Shown in pieces: positions 51,401 to 59,415 of a stretch of 64,000 nt of DNA. This DNA comes from Bog-532 sp963833835 (GTDB lineage: Bacteria > Actinomycetota > Actinomycetes > Streptosporangiales > Streptosporangiaceae). Both the position numbers and the translations under genes were made by a program. The notes under the pieces are model-generated. The model was not told where the DNA came from, searched no databases, and saw nothing but the letters and a program-made list of their open reading frames with translations. Positions within the stretch are counted from its first letter, which is position 1. Each line of letters begins with the position of its first letter. The stretch lies in assembly GCA_963833835.1 (NCBI GenBank), contig CAWHZI010000014.1:434001-498000 (forward strand), in the 5' to 3' direction.

Positions 51401-53388
51401 CGCTGCCGGGCGGCTGGCGACTGGGCCCGCAGGCTGAAGCTGTAGATGTAGAACGGCTCGGAGCCGGCGAACTCGTACGGGTGCTCGTCCACCACCTCCA
51501 GGCCCATGTGCTGCAGCTGGGGCAGCACGTCGGACAGGATGACCGGCGTGCCGGACCGGTACACCCGCAGCCGCCAGTAGCCACCGGCGGCCGGGCTGTC
51601 GTCGTCCCGGAGCTGGACCGCGAAGCTGTCGCCGGACTCACGCAGCCGCAGCATCTGGCTGAGGTCGTCGACCGCGTCCGCGGCGGGCACGTCGGTCTTG
51701 TACACCTCGGGGATGGCGGTGGCCGTCCGGTCCAGCAGCTGCCGGGCCCGGTCGGGGCCCAGGACGCGCAGCGCCTCCTCTTCCAGGTCCTCGTCCCAGG
51801 ACCGCACGGCCGCGGCGATCCGCCGTTCCAGTGCGGCCGCGTCCACCTCGGGCAGCGGCTGGCCCCGCCGGCCCCGCACCACCACGTACAGCCGGGCCAG
51901 TGCCGACTCCCCCACCATCGCGCTGTAGTCGACCGAGACACCGTCCAGGGCCGTCCGCAGGATCTCCTGCACGCGCAGCCGGACCGCGGTGGTGTACCGG
52001 TCCCGGGGCAGGTAGACCAGGCAGGACATGTACCGGCCGTACACGTCGCGGCGCAGGAACAGCCGGGCCTGCTTGCGCTCCCGCAGCCGGAGCACGGCGG
52101 TCGCGATGTGGGTCAGCAGGTCCGTGCTGATCTGGAACAGCTCCTCGCGCGGGTAGCCCTCCAGGATCTCGATCAGGTCGTTGCCGTCGTGGCTGTCCGG
52201 GGTGACGGCGGCCGCGGCCAGCACGTCGTGCAGCTTGCACCGCAGCACCGGGATGCGCGCGATCGATTCGGTGTACGCCGAGTGCGTGTACAGGCCGAGG
52301 AACCGCCACTCGCCGATGACCTGGCCGGCCGCGTTCAGCTTCTTGACCGCGACGTAGTCCAGGTACTTGCTGCGGTACACGGTGGAGCGTGAGTTGCCCT
52401 TGGCCAGCACCAGCCGGTCCGGCTCCTGGGCCTTGGCCCGGATGTCCGCGGGCAGCGACGCGAACGACTCCGAGCCCTGCCGATCGTGCCGCAGGAAGCC
52501 GAGCCCGGTGCCGGCCACCGCCCGCAGGGCCATGCCGTCGTCCCCCGGCACCAGGTCGTACTCCCGGTAACCGAGGAAGACGAAGTGCCCGTCGGCCAGC
52601 CAGCGGAGCAGTTCGCCGGCTTCGTGATCGGCGTCGGTCCCCGGCTGCCCGGCCCCGGCCGCGTCCGCCTCGGCCTGCGGCTCGGTGCGGCCGGGCAGCG
52701 GCGCGCCGGTCTCGCCCTCCAGGCTGAGCGCCAGCGACGCGGCGGCCGCGGTCATCTTGGGCTGGTCCTCGATCGTGACCCGGACATCGTCCAGGACCCG
52801 GCACAGGTCCGCCTCCAGATCGGCCAGCGGTACCCGGTCGCCCAGGCCGGCCAGCTCGATGTGCATCCAGGATTCGACGACCTGGCCGGGCGCGGTGCCG
52901 TCGTCGTGGGCGGTGCCACTGGTCCCGTTGACCGGGCCCGTCACCTCGTGCAGCGCTCCGGCCACGTCCCGCCGGGCGACCAGCCGGGGGTGCAGGAACA
53001 GGCTGATGTCGGCCTGGTGCCGGTTCAGCTCCATCGTCACCGAGTCGACCAGGAACGGCATGTCGTCGGTGACGATGTCGATGACCGTGAGCACCGGCCC
53101 AAAGGCGGCGATGGCCGCGCCGTCCGGACCGGCCGCGGCTTCCGTCACCTGGACCAGAGCCCGGCCCTGCGGACGCTCCGCGGCCAGCGCTGCGTGCGCT
53201 GCGGCCACGGCGGCGATCTGCTCGCCGCCGAACGTCACGAGGTCCTCGGTGGCCACGTACCGGTAGTAGGCCCGCAGGAAGCGGGGCAGATCACCGACGG
53301 CGGCGCGTGCACCCCCCGACTCCGCTGCCGTGGTCCGCGCCGCCTCATCGAGGGCGCCGTCCCTTGCCTCGTCCACCGTGTCCGACAT
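48436..53388 (-). CDS. gdh: NAD-dependent glutamate dehydrogenase, large type
   Basis: 1650 residues from ATG 53388. Large Bac_GDH family: a long N-terminal region with ACT-like segments (A-F-G-P-V-L-T-V-I-D-I-V-T-D-D-M-P-F-L-V), then the catalytic core with R-V-A-R-G-G-L-R-W-S-D-R and V-P-S-G-A-K-G-G-F-V, and an NAD domain with D-L-L-W-N-G-G-V-G-T-Y-V-K and S-D-H-E-V-N-I-K-I-L-L. It deaminates glutamate to 2-oxoglutarate with NAD. Alone in its operon. Together with PruA downstream on the same strand it fits amino-acid catabolism. Start is not certain: ATG 53412 is also possible. Confidence 0.93.
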   Translation of the reverse strand: MSDTVDEARDGALDEAARTTAAESGGARAAVGDLPRFLRAYYRYVATEDLVTFGGEQIAAVAAAHAALAAERPQGRALVQVTEAAAGPDGAAIAAFGPVLTVIDIVTDDMPFLVDSVTMELNRHQADISLFLHPRLVARRDVAGALHEVTGPVNGTSGTAHDDGTAPGQVVESWMHIELAGLGDRVPLADLEADLCRVLDDVRVTIEDQPKMTAAAASLALSLEGETGAPLPGRTEPQAEADAAGAGQPGTDADHEAGELLRWLADGHFVFLGYREYDLVPGDDGMALRAVAGTGLGFLRHDRQGSESFASLPADIRAKAQEPDRLVLAKGNSRSTVYRSKYLDYVAVKKLNAAGQVIGEWRFLGLYTHSAYTESIARIPVLRCKLHDVLAAAAVTPDSHDGNDLIEILEGYPREELFQISTDLLTHIATAVLRLRERKQARLFLRRDVYGRYMSCLVYLPRDRYTTAVRLRVQEILRTALDGVSVDYSAMVGESALARLYVVVRGRRGQPLPEVDAAALERRIAAAVRSWDEDLEEEALRVLGPDRARQLLDRTATAIPEVYKTDVPAADAVDDLSQMLRLRESGDSFAVQLRDDDSPAAGGYWRLRVYRSGTPVILSDVLPQLQHMGLEVVDEHPYEFAGSEPFYIYSFSLRAQSPAARQRPRGDGGREQFEQALCALWHGEIEADGFNALVLEGGLSWREVTVLRAYAQYLRQAGTRFSQNYIQRVLRSNPTVARLLTRLFESRFDPAHAGGEAERSEALIEEIQGELDDVASLDEDRILRSYLALIRATLRTNYFRFASYLVVKLDPGKVPGLPEPRPKFEIFVYSPRLEAVHLRFGRVARGGLRWSDRREDFRTEVLGLVKAQEVKNAVIVPSGAKGGFVCKQLPDPGDREAYQGEVLACYKTFISAMLDVTDNLEGERVVPPRDVVRHDGDDPYLVVAADKGTATFSDVANEIAAGYGYWLGDAFASGGSVGYDHKKMGITARGAWESVKNHFATLGLNPATDEFSVAGVGDMSGDVFGNGMLLSDRLRLVAAFDHRHIFLDPDPDPAVSFAERQRLFALARSSWTDYDRTLISAGGGVWPRSAKSVPVSSQARTALGLGDGVLALSPDELISAILTAPVDLLWNGGVGTYVKATSETQAASGDRSNDNVRVNASQLRARVVAEGGNLGLTQAARIEFALGGGLVDTDFIDNSAGVDTSDHEVNIKILLDRAVRDGEISRDTRNDLLQQMTDEVAALVLRHNYGQNMALATSRAQGPEMLHVHARYLRQLERDNRVRRGRDAVPGDKEIAERRSAGKGLTNPELALLLAHTKIAAAEEVLASGLADDPYLHQELTDYFPAPLRATQPQRMGSHPLRHEIITTSVVNEMVDTSGITFAFRLNEETGSSVPDITRTWVVAREVFGMREFSRQVTELDGTVDIATQIALLLEGRKLTERACRWLLYNRRSPVNITAAVDHFSSGVLAVRSGLPKLLIGRDAETFEQRRDSFAGRGVPPVLAETVAGMVPTYAAFDIVETAGVTSRGVEETAEVYFDLAERLQIARLRDRITSLPRDDRWSSMARAALRDDLYGAHAAMTRDVLSVGGLGTPEERLAAWIERNDAAVGRATRTLGEIWESERFTFTTLSVALRTVRALVASSSLPHQS

Positions 53389-53581
53389 CGCTGTCTGTCC
53401 CCATGTGTCCATGCGCACGGCTCGCGCTGGGCCGCGCGTTGCTGGCCGCCTGCGGTCATAGCCCCGCAAACACCCGCAAATGTAACTTAAGTACCGCATC
53501 CAGGCCTGGCCGCCAAGCGGGGCGTCCCGGACTGAACCACGCTCCGGCACCGTCGTGAACTTCGGCTACGTCACTACGTTA

Positions 53582-53610
53582 GGATCTGGTTTCTCTTAGT
53601 GACCAGATCC
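53582..53610. promoter_or_regulatory. Inverted repeat upstream of gdh
   Basis: Perfect 9-bp arms GGATCTGGT (53582-53590) and ACCAGATCC (53602-53610), 11-nt loop. Either an operator, about 200 nt upstream of gdh, or a terminator after the pseudogene, which ends at 53666. The region 53389-53665 has no gene and should carry the gdh promoter. Confidence 0.5.
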
Positions 53611-53665
53611 GGCCCGGCGCGCGGGCGGCAGGCAACGGGTTCGTTCCCCTTGCCAGCCTCCCAGG

Positions 53666-54271
53666 CTATCCGGGTCTGCGGGTGGAAGCGGCCGCATCGT
53701 CCGGGGCGAAGTGCACCAGCACGTCCGGGTTGGCCAGCGCGACGTACACGACCAGCCGCCCGTCGGTGCCCAGTTGGCCGGTGTCCACCACCAGGCTGTC
53801 GGCGACCTCGGGGAAGGCTTCCACCACGCGGTAGAACTCGTTGGTGCCCATGCGCACGCCGCCCCGGTTCAAGGTGGCGTCGGAACGGCCGTAGATGATG
53901 CAGGCGCCGTCGGCTCGCCGACCTCGCCGATCACCGGCTCCCCAGCCGGATCCAGTGCTTCCATCACCGCCCCCAGGCAGCGGCCGGTGATGGTCCCGGA
54001 CCGAACCGGCCGGACCGGGACCGGGCCGACGAACCCGCTGCACCCCGGCCCGCCGCAGACCGGAGGCGACGCGAGCCACCTCGGCCGCGAGCTGGCCGTA
54101 GGTGAGCGTGCCTCCGGGAGTGTCTTCGTTATTAAAAATGATCGCGGTGCGGCCCGGATCGGTCCGTGCGGTGCGCAGCGCGTTGCGGGCGTAGTTGAGC
54201 GTCGCGCCGTCGAACCAGCGCATGTCCGGCATCGGGCCACCGGCCAGTACCGGACGGCATGACCCCAGCAT
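53666..54271 (-). pseudogene. Remnant of an acetoacetyl-CoA synthetase
   Basis: Family pieces occur in order but collapsed. The N-terminal part M-R-W-F-D-G-A-T-L-N-Y-A-R-N-A-L and L-T-Y-G-Q-L-A-A-E-V-A-R is followed, in another frame near 53920-54010, by G-R-C-L-G-A-V-M-E-A-L-D-P-A-G and E-P-V-I-G-E-V-G-E. Back in the first frame come I-I-Y-G-R-S-D-A-T-L-N-R-G-G-V-R-M-G and L-V-V-Y-V-A-L. A complete enzyme has about 650 residues; here about 200 codons remain, with at least two internal deletions and frame changes. The AMP-binding core is gone, so it cannot be active. Confidence 0.8.
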
Positions 54272-54332
54272 CGGCCCTGACTCACGCCCGCGTTAAGCGG
54301 CGCGTGTCACAGTGCCCACGGCAAGATCCGGG

Positions 54333-54656
54333 TCAGGCGGCCTTGGCCTTCTTCTCCTGCTTCTCCCGCTCCTTCTCGGCCTCGGCGGCCGAGTCCGTGC
54401 CCGGCCAGATGCCGGTGAACTTCAGCGTCGCCTCCGCCGCGCCCCGGTCGACCGCCGCCTTGACCACAGCGAAGATCGCGCCCTGCAAGGTGGCCGCGAT
54501 CAGGACCTCGCCCCAGCCCTTCTGGACGTCGGTCGAATCGGGCGCTTCCTCTTCGTGGGCAGCCAGCTTCCACACCTGCTTGAAGATGGCACCAGCGATG
54601 ACTCCGCCGACCACACCCGCGACGATGCTGAACGGCTTGTACATGAGCTTGATCAT
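54333..54656 (-). CDS. DUF4235 membrane protein
   Basis: 107 residues. An N-terminal membrane helix (P-F-S-I-V-A-G-V-V-G-G-V-I-A-G-A-I-F) with K-Q-V-W-K-L, a second hydrophobic segment (L-I-A-A-T-L-Q-G-A-I-F-A-V-V-K-A), then a charged Glu/Lys coiled-coil-like end. Matches the actinobacterial DUF4235 pattern. Last of three leftward genes with 4-nt overlaps; all three are small envelope proteins, so a joint role at the membrane is likely though unknown. Confidence 0.85.
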   Translation of the reverse strand: MIKLMYKPFSIVAGVVGGVIAGAIFKQVWKLAAHEEEAPDSTDVQKGWGEVLIAATLQGAIFAVVKAAVDRGAAEATLKFTGIWPGTDSAAEAEKEREKQEKKAKAA

Positions 54657-55156
54657 GAGCGGCGCCGCCTCCTGATCAGGATGAAGCCAAGGAGGGCCAC
54701 CCCCACGGCGACCGCGGCGATGCCGGCCTGGCGGGGCGACGTGCGCGCCGCCGCGTGCCGGGCGGCCCGCTGCACGGGCTCGGGCGTGACGTCACGGACC
54801 TTGCCCCCCACGGCGGTGGCGCGGGCCTGGAACTGCTCCTTGGCCGGGGCGCCGTTCGTGGTCGCAGCCTGCTTGACGTCCTGGGTCTTGGTGGTCAACT
54901 GGTCGCGGGCCTGGGCGACGCGGGCGGTGGCCTGGTCCCGGGCGTGGGCGGTGGTGCCCTTGAGCCGGTTGGTGATCTGACCGACCTTGTCCCTGGCCTG
55001 CGCCTTGACGTCGGTCTTGGCCACCAGCGCCTCGACGGTATCGCCGAGCTGCTCGCGGGTCTGCTCGATGTCCTGTTTGAGCAGTTCGGGATCGTCGGGC
55101 ACGCTGGGCTTGTCGCTTTCGCTGGCGCTCGCGTCCGCTGGTTGATCAATGGTCAT
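54653..55156 (-). CDS. DUF3618 protein with coiled-coil and C-terminal membrane anchor
   Basis: 167 residues. The DUF3618 signature is D-P-E-L-L-K-Q-D-I-E-Q-T-R-E-Q-L-G-D-T-V near residues 22-41, followed by a long Ala/Gln/Lys/Asp amphipathic helix of about 60 residues and a C-terminal membrane helix (I-A-A-V-A-V-G-V-A-L-L-G-F-I-L) with an Arg cap. Central gene of the DUF4235/DUF3618/holin-like trio, overlapping both neighbours by 4 nt (ATGA). Confidence 0.88.
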   Translation of the reverse strand: MTIDQPADASASESDKPSVPDDPELLKQDIEQTREQLGDTVEALVAKTDVKAQARDKVGQITNRLKGTTAHARDQATARVAQARDQLTTKTQDVKQAATTNGAPAKEQFQARATAVGGKVRDVTPEPVQRAARHAAARTSPRQAGIAAVAVGVALLGFILIRRRRRS

Positions 55157-55575
55157 CGGTGGGCCTTCTCCTTAACTTCCTCAACATCAGCCTGGACGCT
55201 GCCAATGGCCTCCTTGGGCACCGGAGGCGTGGCCTTGCTCAGCCGGTTCTTGCCGACCAGGGCCGCGATGCCGGCCACGGCCAGCAGCGCCACGCCGATG
55301 ATCAGCGCGGCCAGCCAGGCCGCGACCACACCGGCGAGGGCGATGATCGCGCAGGCCAGCAAACAGCCAACAGCGTAGAGCGCGATAAGCCCACTGCCGG
55401 CGAACGCGCCGGCACCAATGCCTATTTGCTTGGCCTTCTGGGTCATTTCCAGCTCGGCGAGCTTGATTTCGTCGCGGACGAGCCGGGGCACGAGCTCGGC
55501 CACATCCTTGACCAATTCCCCGGTGGAACGTTCATCCGTCCCGGCCGGGCCCGTGCTGCCTGCAGTCTCACTCAT
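55153..55575 (-). CDS. Phage holin-family (Actinobacterial Holin-X, PF07332-like) protein
   Basis: 140 residues from ATG 55575 behind GGGTGGA. E-L-V-K-D-V-A-E-L-V-P-R-L-V-R-D-E-I-K-L is the family hallmark, followed by two membrane helices (G-S-G-L-I-A-L-Y-A-V-G-C-L-L-A-C and A-W-L-A-A-L-I-I-G-V-A-L-L). Despite the family name, this is usually an ordinary chromosomal envelope gene next to DUF3618; nothing phage-like is nearby. First gene of the trio. Confidence 0.85.
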   Translation of the reverse strand: MSETAGSTGPAGTDERSTGELVKDVAELVPRLVRDEIKLAELEMTQKAKQIGIGAGAFAGSGLIALYAVGCLLACAIIALAGVVAAWLAALIIGVALLAVAGIAALVGKNRLSKATPPVPKEAIGSVQADVEEVKEKAHR

Positions 55576-55659
55576 GAGTTCCACCCTTCGCTGACGCGTG
55601 CGTGGCCCTACCCGACGATTATCAGCCTTAACACAGGGATTTCCCAGCAACGCAGCGGT

Positions 55660-56388
55660 TCAGAGGCCCGGGCCGCCCGAAGTGAGACGTTTGACCTCGG
55701 CCACCACCAGCGCCGGGTCGGTCAGGTCGGGGAGCACGGCGGCGGCCCCGGCCTGGCGCAGTTCAGCGGCGGTGGAGCGCCCGCTGGCCACGGCCGCGCA
55801 GGCCGCACCGCCCATCCGGGCCGCTTCCACGTCGCGGGGCGAGTCGGCGATGTACACGGTGTCGCCGTCGGCCCCGGGGGCCTGGTACTTCTCGGCGGCC
55901 CGTTGCCGGGCCACCCGGACCAGCGCTCCCTTGGGGTAAGACTCGGAGCCGTAGCCACCCACGCCGAAGTCGAAGTACTGCTCCAGGCCGAAGGTACGCA
56001 GCTTGAGCAGGGCGTTTGGCTTGCTGGTGCCGGTCAGCACGGTCTGCACCACCCCGTCGAGCTGAGCCACCGCGGCCAGGGCCTCGTGCGCCCCCGGCAT
56101 GGCCTGGCCCTTGACCGTGAGGTCGTCGCGCCGCGCCGCCATCGCGGTGGCCAGCTCGCTGCCGAACGGAGCCAGCAGCTGTTCGGAGTCCCCCAGATCG
56201 CTGACGTCGACCCCGTTCAGGGCGAGGGCCTCGAAGAAGATCTCCGACTCGGACCGGCCGGCCATCTGCGGCAGCTGGGTCAGCCGCCGCCCCGTCACCG
56301 TCCGGAAGGCCTCCGCGTAAGCTTCCCGCGTCACCCGGGTCACATCGACCAGCGTCAGATCGATGTTCCAAAGGACCAGGCGGTAAAT
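55660..56388 (-). CDS. HAD-superfamily hydrolase-like protein with an unusual start and altered motif I
   Basis: 242 residues if begun at the ATT at 56388, which has GGAGG exactly 5 nt upstream. This includes R-L-V-L-W-N-I-D-L-T-L, the HAD motif I, with Asn where the nucleophilic Asp should be. No ATG, GTG or TTG exists upstream in frame; the first is GTG 56343, which would drop motif I. Later motifs are normal: V-L-T-G-T-S-K-P-N for motif II, a Lys in S-Y-P-K-G, and Y-I-A-D-S-P-R-D-V-E-A for motif IV. Phosphatase activity is doubtful. Possible read errors at the start (ATG to ATT) and at the Asp codon (GAC to AAC). Confidence 0.7.
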   Translation of the reverse strand: MYRLVLWNIDLTLVDVTRVTREAYAEAFRTVTGRRLTQLPQMAGRSESEIFFEALALNGVDVSDLGDSEQLLAPFGSELATAMAARRDDLTVKGQAMPGAHEALAAVAQLDGVVQTVLTGTSKPNALLKLRTFGLEQYFDFGVGGYGSESYPKGALVRVARQRAAEKYQAPGADGDTVYIADSPRDVEAARMGGAACAAVASGRSTAAELRQAGAAAVLPDLTDPALVVAEVKRLTSGGPGL

Positions 56389-56429
56389 GGAAGCCTCCGT
56401 CTCCGGGGACCGAGTGCTCCCGGGTCTGC

Positions 56430-56445
56430 GCGCCGAATTCGGCGC
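56430..56445. promoter_or_regulatory. 16-bp perfect palindrome upstream of the HAD gene
   Basis: GCGCCGAATTCGGCGC, 42 nt before the predicted start. Its ends also take part in a GAGTGC/GCACTC pair (56412-56417, 56444-56449). A dimeric regulator could bind here. A second repeat, CACCCGG/CCGGGTG (56482-56488, 56508-56514), closer to pruA, may be its terminator. Confidence 0.45.
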
Positions 56446-56589
56446 ACTCCGGATTCTACGGACTTACCCTCCACCGCGGGTCACCCGGTTCGAGGGGCCT
56501 TCGCGGGCCGGGTGCGTAGGGACCTCGCAAGCGCAGAGGCTCACGGGGCGGGTGTGACGCTTGAGGCTGAGCGGCGCGGCCCCGCAGCG

Positions 56590-58218
56590 TTAGCCCATGT
56601 GGGGGTAGCGGTAGTCGGTCGGCGGGGCGAACAGCTCCTTGACGGCCCGGGGGCTGACCCAGCGGATCAGGTTCAGGATCGAGCCCGCCTTGTCGTTGGT
56701 GCCGCTGGCCCGGGCGCCGCCGAAGGGCTGCTGGCCGACGACCGCGCCGGTGGGCTTGTCGTTGATGTAGAAGTTGCCCGCCGAGTAACGGAGCACCTCG
56801 GCCGCGTGCGCGATGGCCGCGCGGTCCTGGGCCAGGATGGCGCCGGTCAGGGCGTACGGGGCGACGTCGGCCGCCTGGGCCAGCATGTCCTCGTAGGCGT
56901 CGTCCGGGTAGGGGTGCACGGCCAGGATCGGGCCGAAGTACTCGGTGCTGAACGCCTCGTCGGCCGGGTCGGAGCACTCCAGCACGGTCGGCGCGGTGAA
57001 CCAGCCCTCGCGGTCATCGGTGCGGCCACCGGTCAGGACCCGGACCCCGGGGCGGCTGCGAGCCCGTTCGAACGCCGCGGCGTGCTTGGCCAGCGCGCGG
57101 CCGTCGATCACCGCGCCCATGAACAACGACAGGTCCGAGGAGACGTCGCCCATGGTCAGCGACTCGACCTGGTCGACGAAGTCGTCGCGGTGCCGCTCCC
57201 AGACCGAGCGCGGGACGTAGGCCCGCGAGGAGGCCGAGCACTTCTGGCCCTGGTACTCGAACGAGCCGCGGATCAGCGTGGTGGCCAGGATGGCCTCGTC
57301 CACCGAGGGGTGCACGACCACGAAGTCCTTGCCGCCGGTCTCGCCGACCAGCCGGGGGTACCCGCGGTAGCCGGTGATGTGCTCGCCCACCGTGCGCCAC
57401 AGGTGCTGGAACGTCGCGGTCGAGCCGGTGAAGTGGATCCCGGCCAGCTCCGGGTGGGGCAGCGCGACCTTGGACACGGCCTGGCCGTCGCCGGTGACCA
57501 TGTTGATCACGCCCGGCGGCAGGCCGGCCGCCTCCAGCAGGCGCATTGTGTAGTGCGCGGACAGCTGCTGAGTGGGCGACGGCTTCCACAGCACGACGTT
57601 GCCCATCAGCGCGGGGGCGGCGGGCAGGTTGCCGGCGATCGAGGTGAAGTTGAACGGGGTGATGGCGACCACGAAGCCTTCGAGCGGCCGGTACTCCATC
57701 CGGTTCCAGACTCCTGGGGCGGACTGCGGCTGCTCGGCCAGGATCTGCCGGGCGTAGCTCACGTTGAACCGGAAGAAGTCGATCAGCTCACAGGCCGCGT
57801 CGATCTCGGCCTGGTAGGGCGACTTGCTCTGGCCCAGCACGGTGGCCGCGTTCACGGTGGCCCGCCACGGTCCGGCCAGCAGGTCGGCGGCCTTGAGGAA
57901 GATGGCGGCCCGGTCGTCGAACGACAGCGCCCGCCAGGCCGGGGCCGCGGCCCGGGCCGCGTCGATCGCCGCGGCCACGTCGGCGTCGGTGGCGTTGCCC
58001 AGCTGGCCGAGGACGTGCCGGTAGTTGTGCGGCTGGACCACGTCCACCAGGTCGCCGCCGCCCATCCGGGTCCGGCCGCCGATGGTCATGGACAGCTCGG
58101 CCTGCTCGCCCGCCAGCTGCTTGATCTTGGTCTCCAGCGCGGCTCGCTCGTGGCTGCCGGGCTGGTACTGCCGTACTGGTTCGTTGACCGGCCACGGCAC
58201 GTTGCTGATGGCGTCCAC
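56590..58218 (-). CDS. pruA: 1-pyrroline-5-carboxylate (glutamate semialdehyde) dehydrogenase
   Basis: 542 residues, GTG start. Aldehyde dehydrogenase with the catalytic Cys in Y-Q-G-Q-K-C-S-A-S-S-R, the Glu region V-G-E-T-G-G-K-D-F, N-F-T-S near I-T-P-F-N-F-T-S-I-A-G and the C-terminal G-G-A-R-A-S-G-T-N-D-K. These, with the D-F-F-R-F-N segment, are typical of PruA1. It oxidises glutamate semialdehyde to glutamate with NAD, the second step of proline catabolism. No putA/proline dehydrogenase is adjacent. Glutamate formed can go to the NAD-GDH about 3 kb downstream. Confidence 0.93.
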   Translation of the reverse strand: MDAISNVPWPVNEPVRQYQPGSHERAALETKIKQLAGEQAELSMTIGGRTRMGGGDLVDVVQPHNYRHVLGQLGNATDADVAAAIDAARAAAPAWRALSFDDRAAIFLKAADLLAGPWRATVNAATVLGQSKSPYQAEIDAACELIDFFRFNVSYARQILAEQPQSAPGVWNRMEYRPLEGFVVAITPFNFTSIAGNLPAAPALMGNVVLWKPSPTQQLSAHYTMRLLEAAGLPPGVINMVTGDGQAVSKVALPHPELAGIHFTGSTATFQHLWRTVGEHITGYRGYPRLVGETGGKDFVVVHPSVDEAILATTLIRGSFEYQGQKCSASSRAYVPRSVWERHRDDFVDQVESLTMGDVSSDLSLFMGAVIDGRALAKHAAAFERARSRPGVRVLTGGRTDDREGWFTAPTVLECSDPADEAFSTEYFGPILAVHPYPDDAYEDMLAQAADVAPYALTGAILAQDRAAIAHAAEVLRYSAGNFYINDKPTGAVVGQQPFGGARASGTNDKAGSILNLIRWVSPRAVKELFAPPTDYRYPHMG

Positions 58219-58407
58219 TACGGTCGCCCTCCCTGCTCAGTTCGGATGCTGGGAGGCTACCCCGGATCGCGCCACCGGCGGTCCGTCCCGCCCGCGGGAC
58301 CGAGTCGCAAAACATCGCTTTTTGTTCATTTCTCCGTCATCCTTCTCATACAGGCTTGATCGGCGCGTAACCCACCACACGTCCCGGTACCTCAGCGAAG
58401 GATGGCG

Positions 58408-59406
58408 ATGCGGCCCGTCATGTCGGCAGTGCAGCGGACTCGAGCTCTGACCGGTTCTCTCGCGGTGGTGACGGCGGCGGTGGCGGTGACGTGCGCGCTG
58501 CCCGCCAGCGCGGCCACCAGCCCAGGGGCCAGCACAGCGGCCAGCCCTGGGGCCAGCCCTGGGGCCACGGGTTCGTCGTCGCCGACGGCTACACCCAGTG
58601 CCAGCACCAGCCCTAGTGCCACGCCGACGCCGACCGCCACGCCCACGGCGACCGCCACGCCCACGGTCAAGCCCACGCCGACGGTCAAGCCCACGCCCAA
58701 GCCGACCACGAAGCCCAAGCCCAAGATCGTCTGGGTGAACAAGCACACCATCAGCGTGGGCGGCCAGTACCTGATCAACCCGGACGGCTTCCGGGAATCG
58801 ATGACGGTGGAGAACCTCGGCTACGGCAACAACTTCACCGTGTCGACCAAGACCCCGGCCAAGGGCAAGGTCCTGGCCTTCCCGGACTTCCTGTACGGCT
58901 GCTCGTGGGGGGTCTGCTCGCCCCACCGGAAGCTGCCGGTCCAGATCTCCCGCGACGGCAACCCCGGAGCCTCGGTCAGCACGTCGGGCCACCCGGCGGG
59001 CGAGTACAACGCCGCCTACGACATCTGGCTGGAGTGGGGGCCGTACCTGACCGGTCAGCCGCACGGCGCCGAGATCATGATCTGGCCGCGGGAGACGTCG
59101 AACGTGGGCAGCCTGCGCGGCCAGCCCGAGGTCCGCATCGACGGGGCCCTGTACTGGGAGATCGAGTGGCGGGCGCGTAACAGCCACGGCTCCTGGAACT
59201 ACGTGCAGTTCCGCAAGGTCAGCCAGACCAACAGCCTGAACGGGATCCACCTGAACGACTTCTTCCGGGCGGCGCAGGCCCGCGGCTGGGCCAGCCCGAC
59301 CTGGTACATCCAGTCCATCACGGCCGGCTTCGAGATCTGGAGCGGCGGCCAGGGCCTGAAGATGTACAACTTCTGGGCCGGTCGTAGGTCGCTGGCCCGG
59401 TCGTAG
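58408..59406 (+). CDS. Secreted GH12-like (cellulase/xyloglucanase-type) protein
   Basis: 332 residues from ATG 58408 with GAAGGA upstream; ATG 58402 is also possible. Signal peptide ends near P-A-S-A-A; a 70-residue Thr/Pro/Ser/Ala linker (T-P-T-A-T-P and K-P-T-P repeats) follows. The catalytic domain is beta-rich, with G-A-E-I-M-I-W-P, corresponding to the GH12 nucleophile motif E-x-M-I-W, and A-G-F-E-I-W-S-G-G near the end, corresponding to the acid/base Glu. Y-D-I-W-L and W-N-Y-V-Q-F are also family-like. No separate carbohydrate-binding module is present; the linker comes first, which would suit surface tethering. Substrate uncertain. Confidence 0.72.
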   Translation: MRPVMSAVQRTRALTGSLAVVTAAVAVTCALPASAATSPGASTAASPGASPGATGSSSPTATPSASTSPSATPTPTATPTATATPTVKPTPTVKPTPKPTTKPKPKIVWVNKHTISVGGQYLINPDGFRESMTVENLGYGNNFTVSTKTPAKGKVLAFPDFLYGCSWGVCSPHRKLPVQISRDGNPGASVSTSGHPAGEYNAAYDIWLEWGPYLTGQPHGAEIMIWPRETSNVGSLRGQPEVRIDGALYWEIEWRARNSHGSWNYVQFRKVSQTNSLNGIHLNDFFRAAQARGWASPTWYIQSITAGFEIWSGGQGLKMYNFWAGRRSLARS

Positions 59407-59415
59407 GCCGCCGGT

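Noticed and set aside
55153..55575. Prophage remnant suggested by the holin-family name
   Set aside because: No integrase, capsid, lysin or attachment repeats; this family is a normal neighbour of DUF3618 in actinobacteria.
55159..58359. 1066-codon rightward frame
   Set aside because: Antisense to the holin-like, HAD and pruA genes, all supported by motifs and overlaps.
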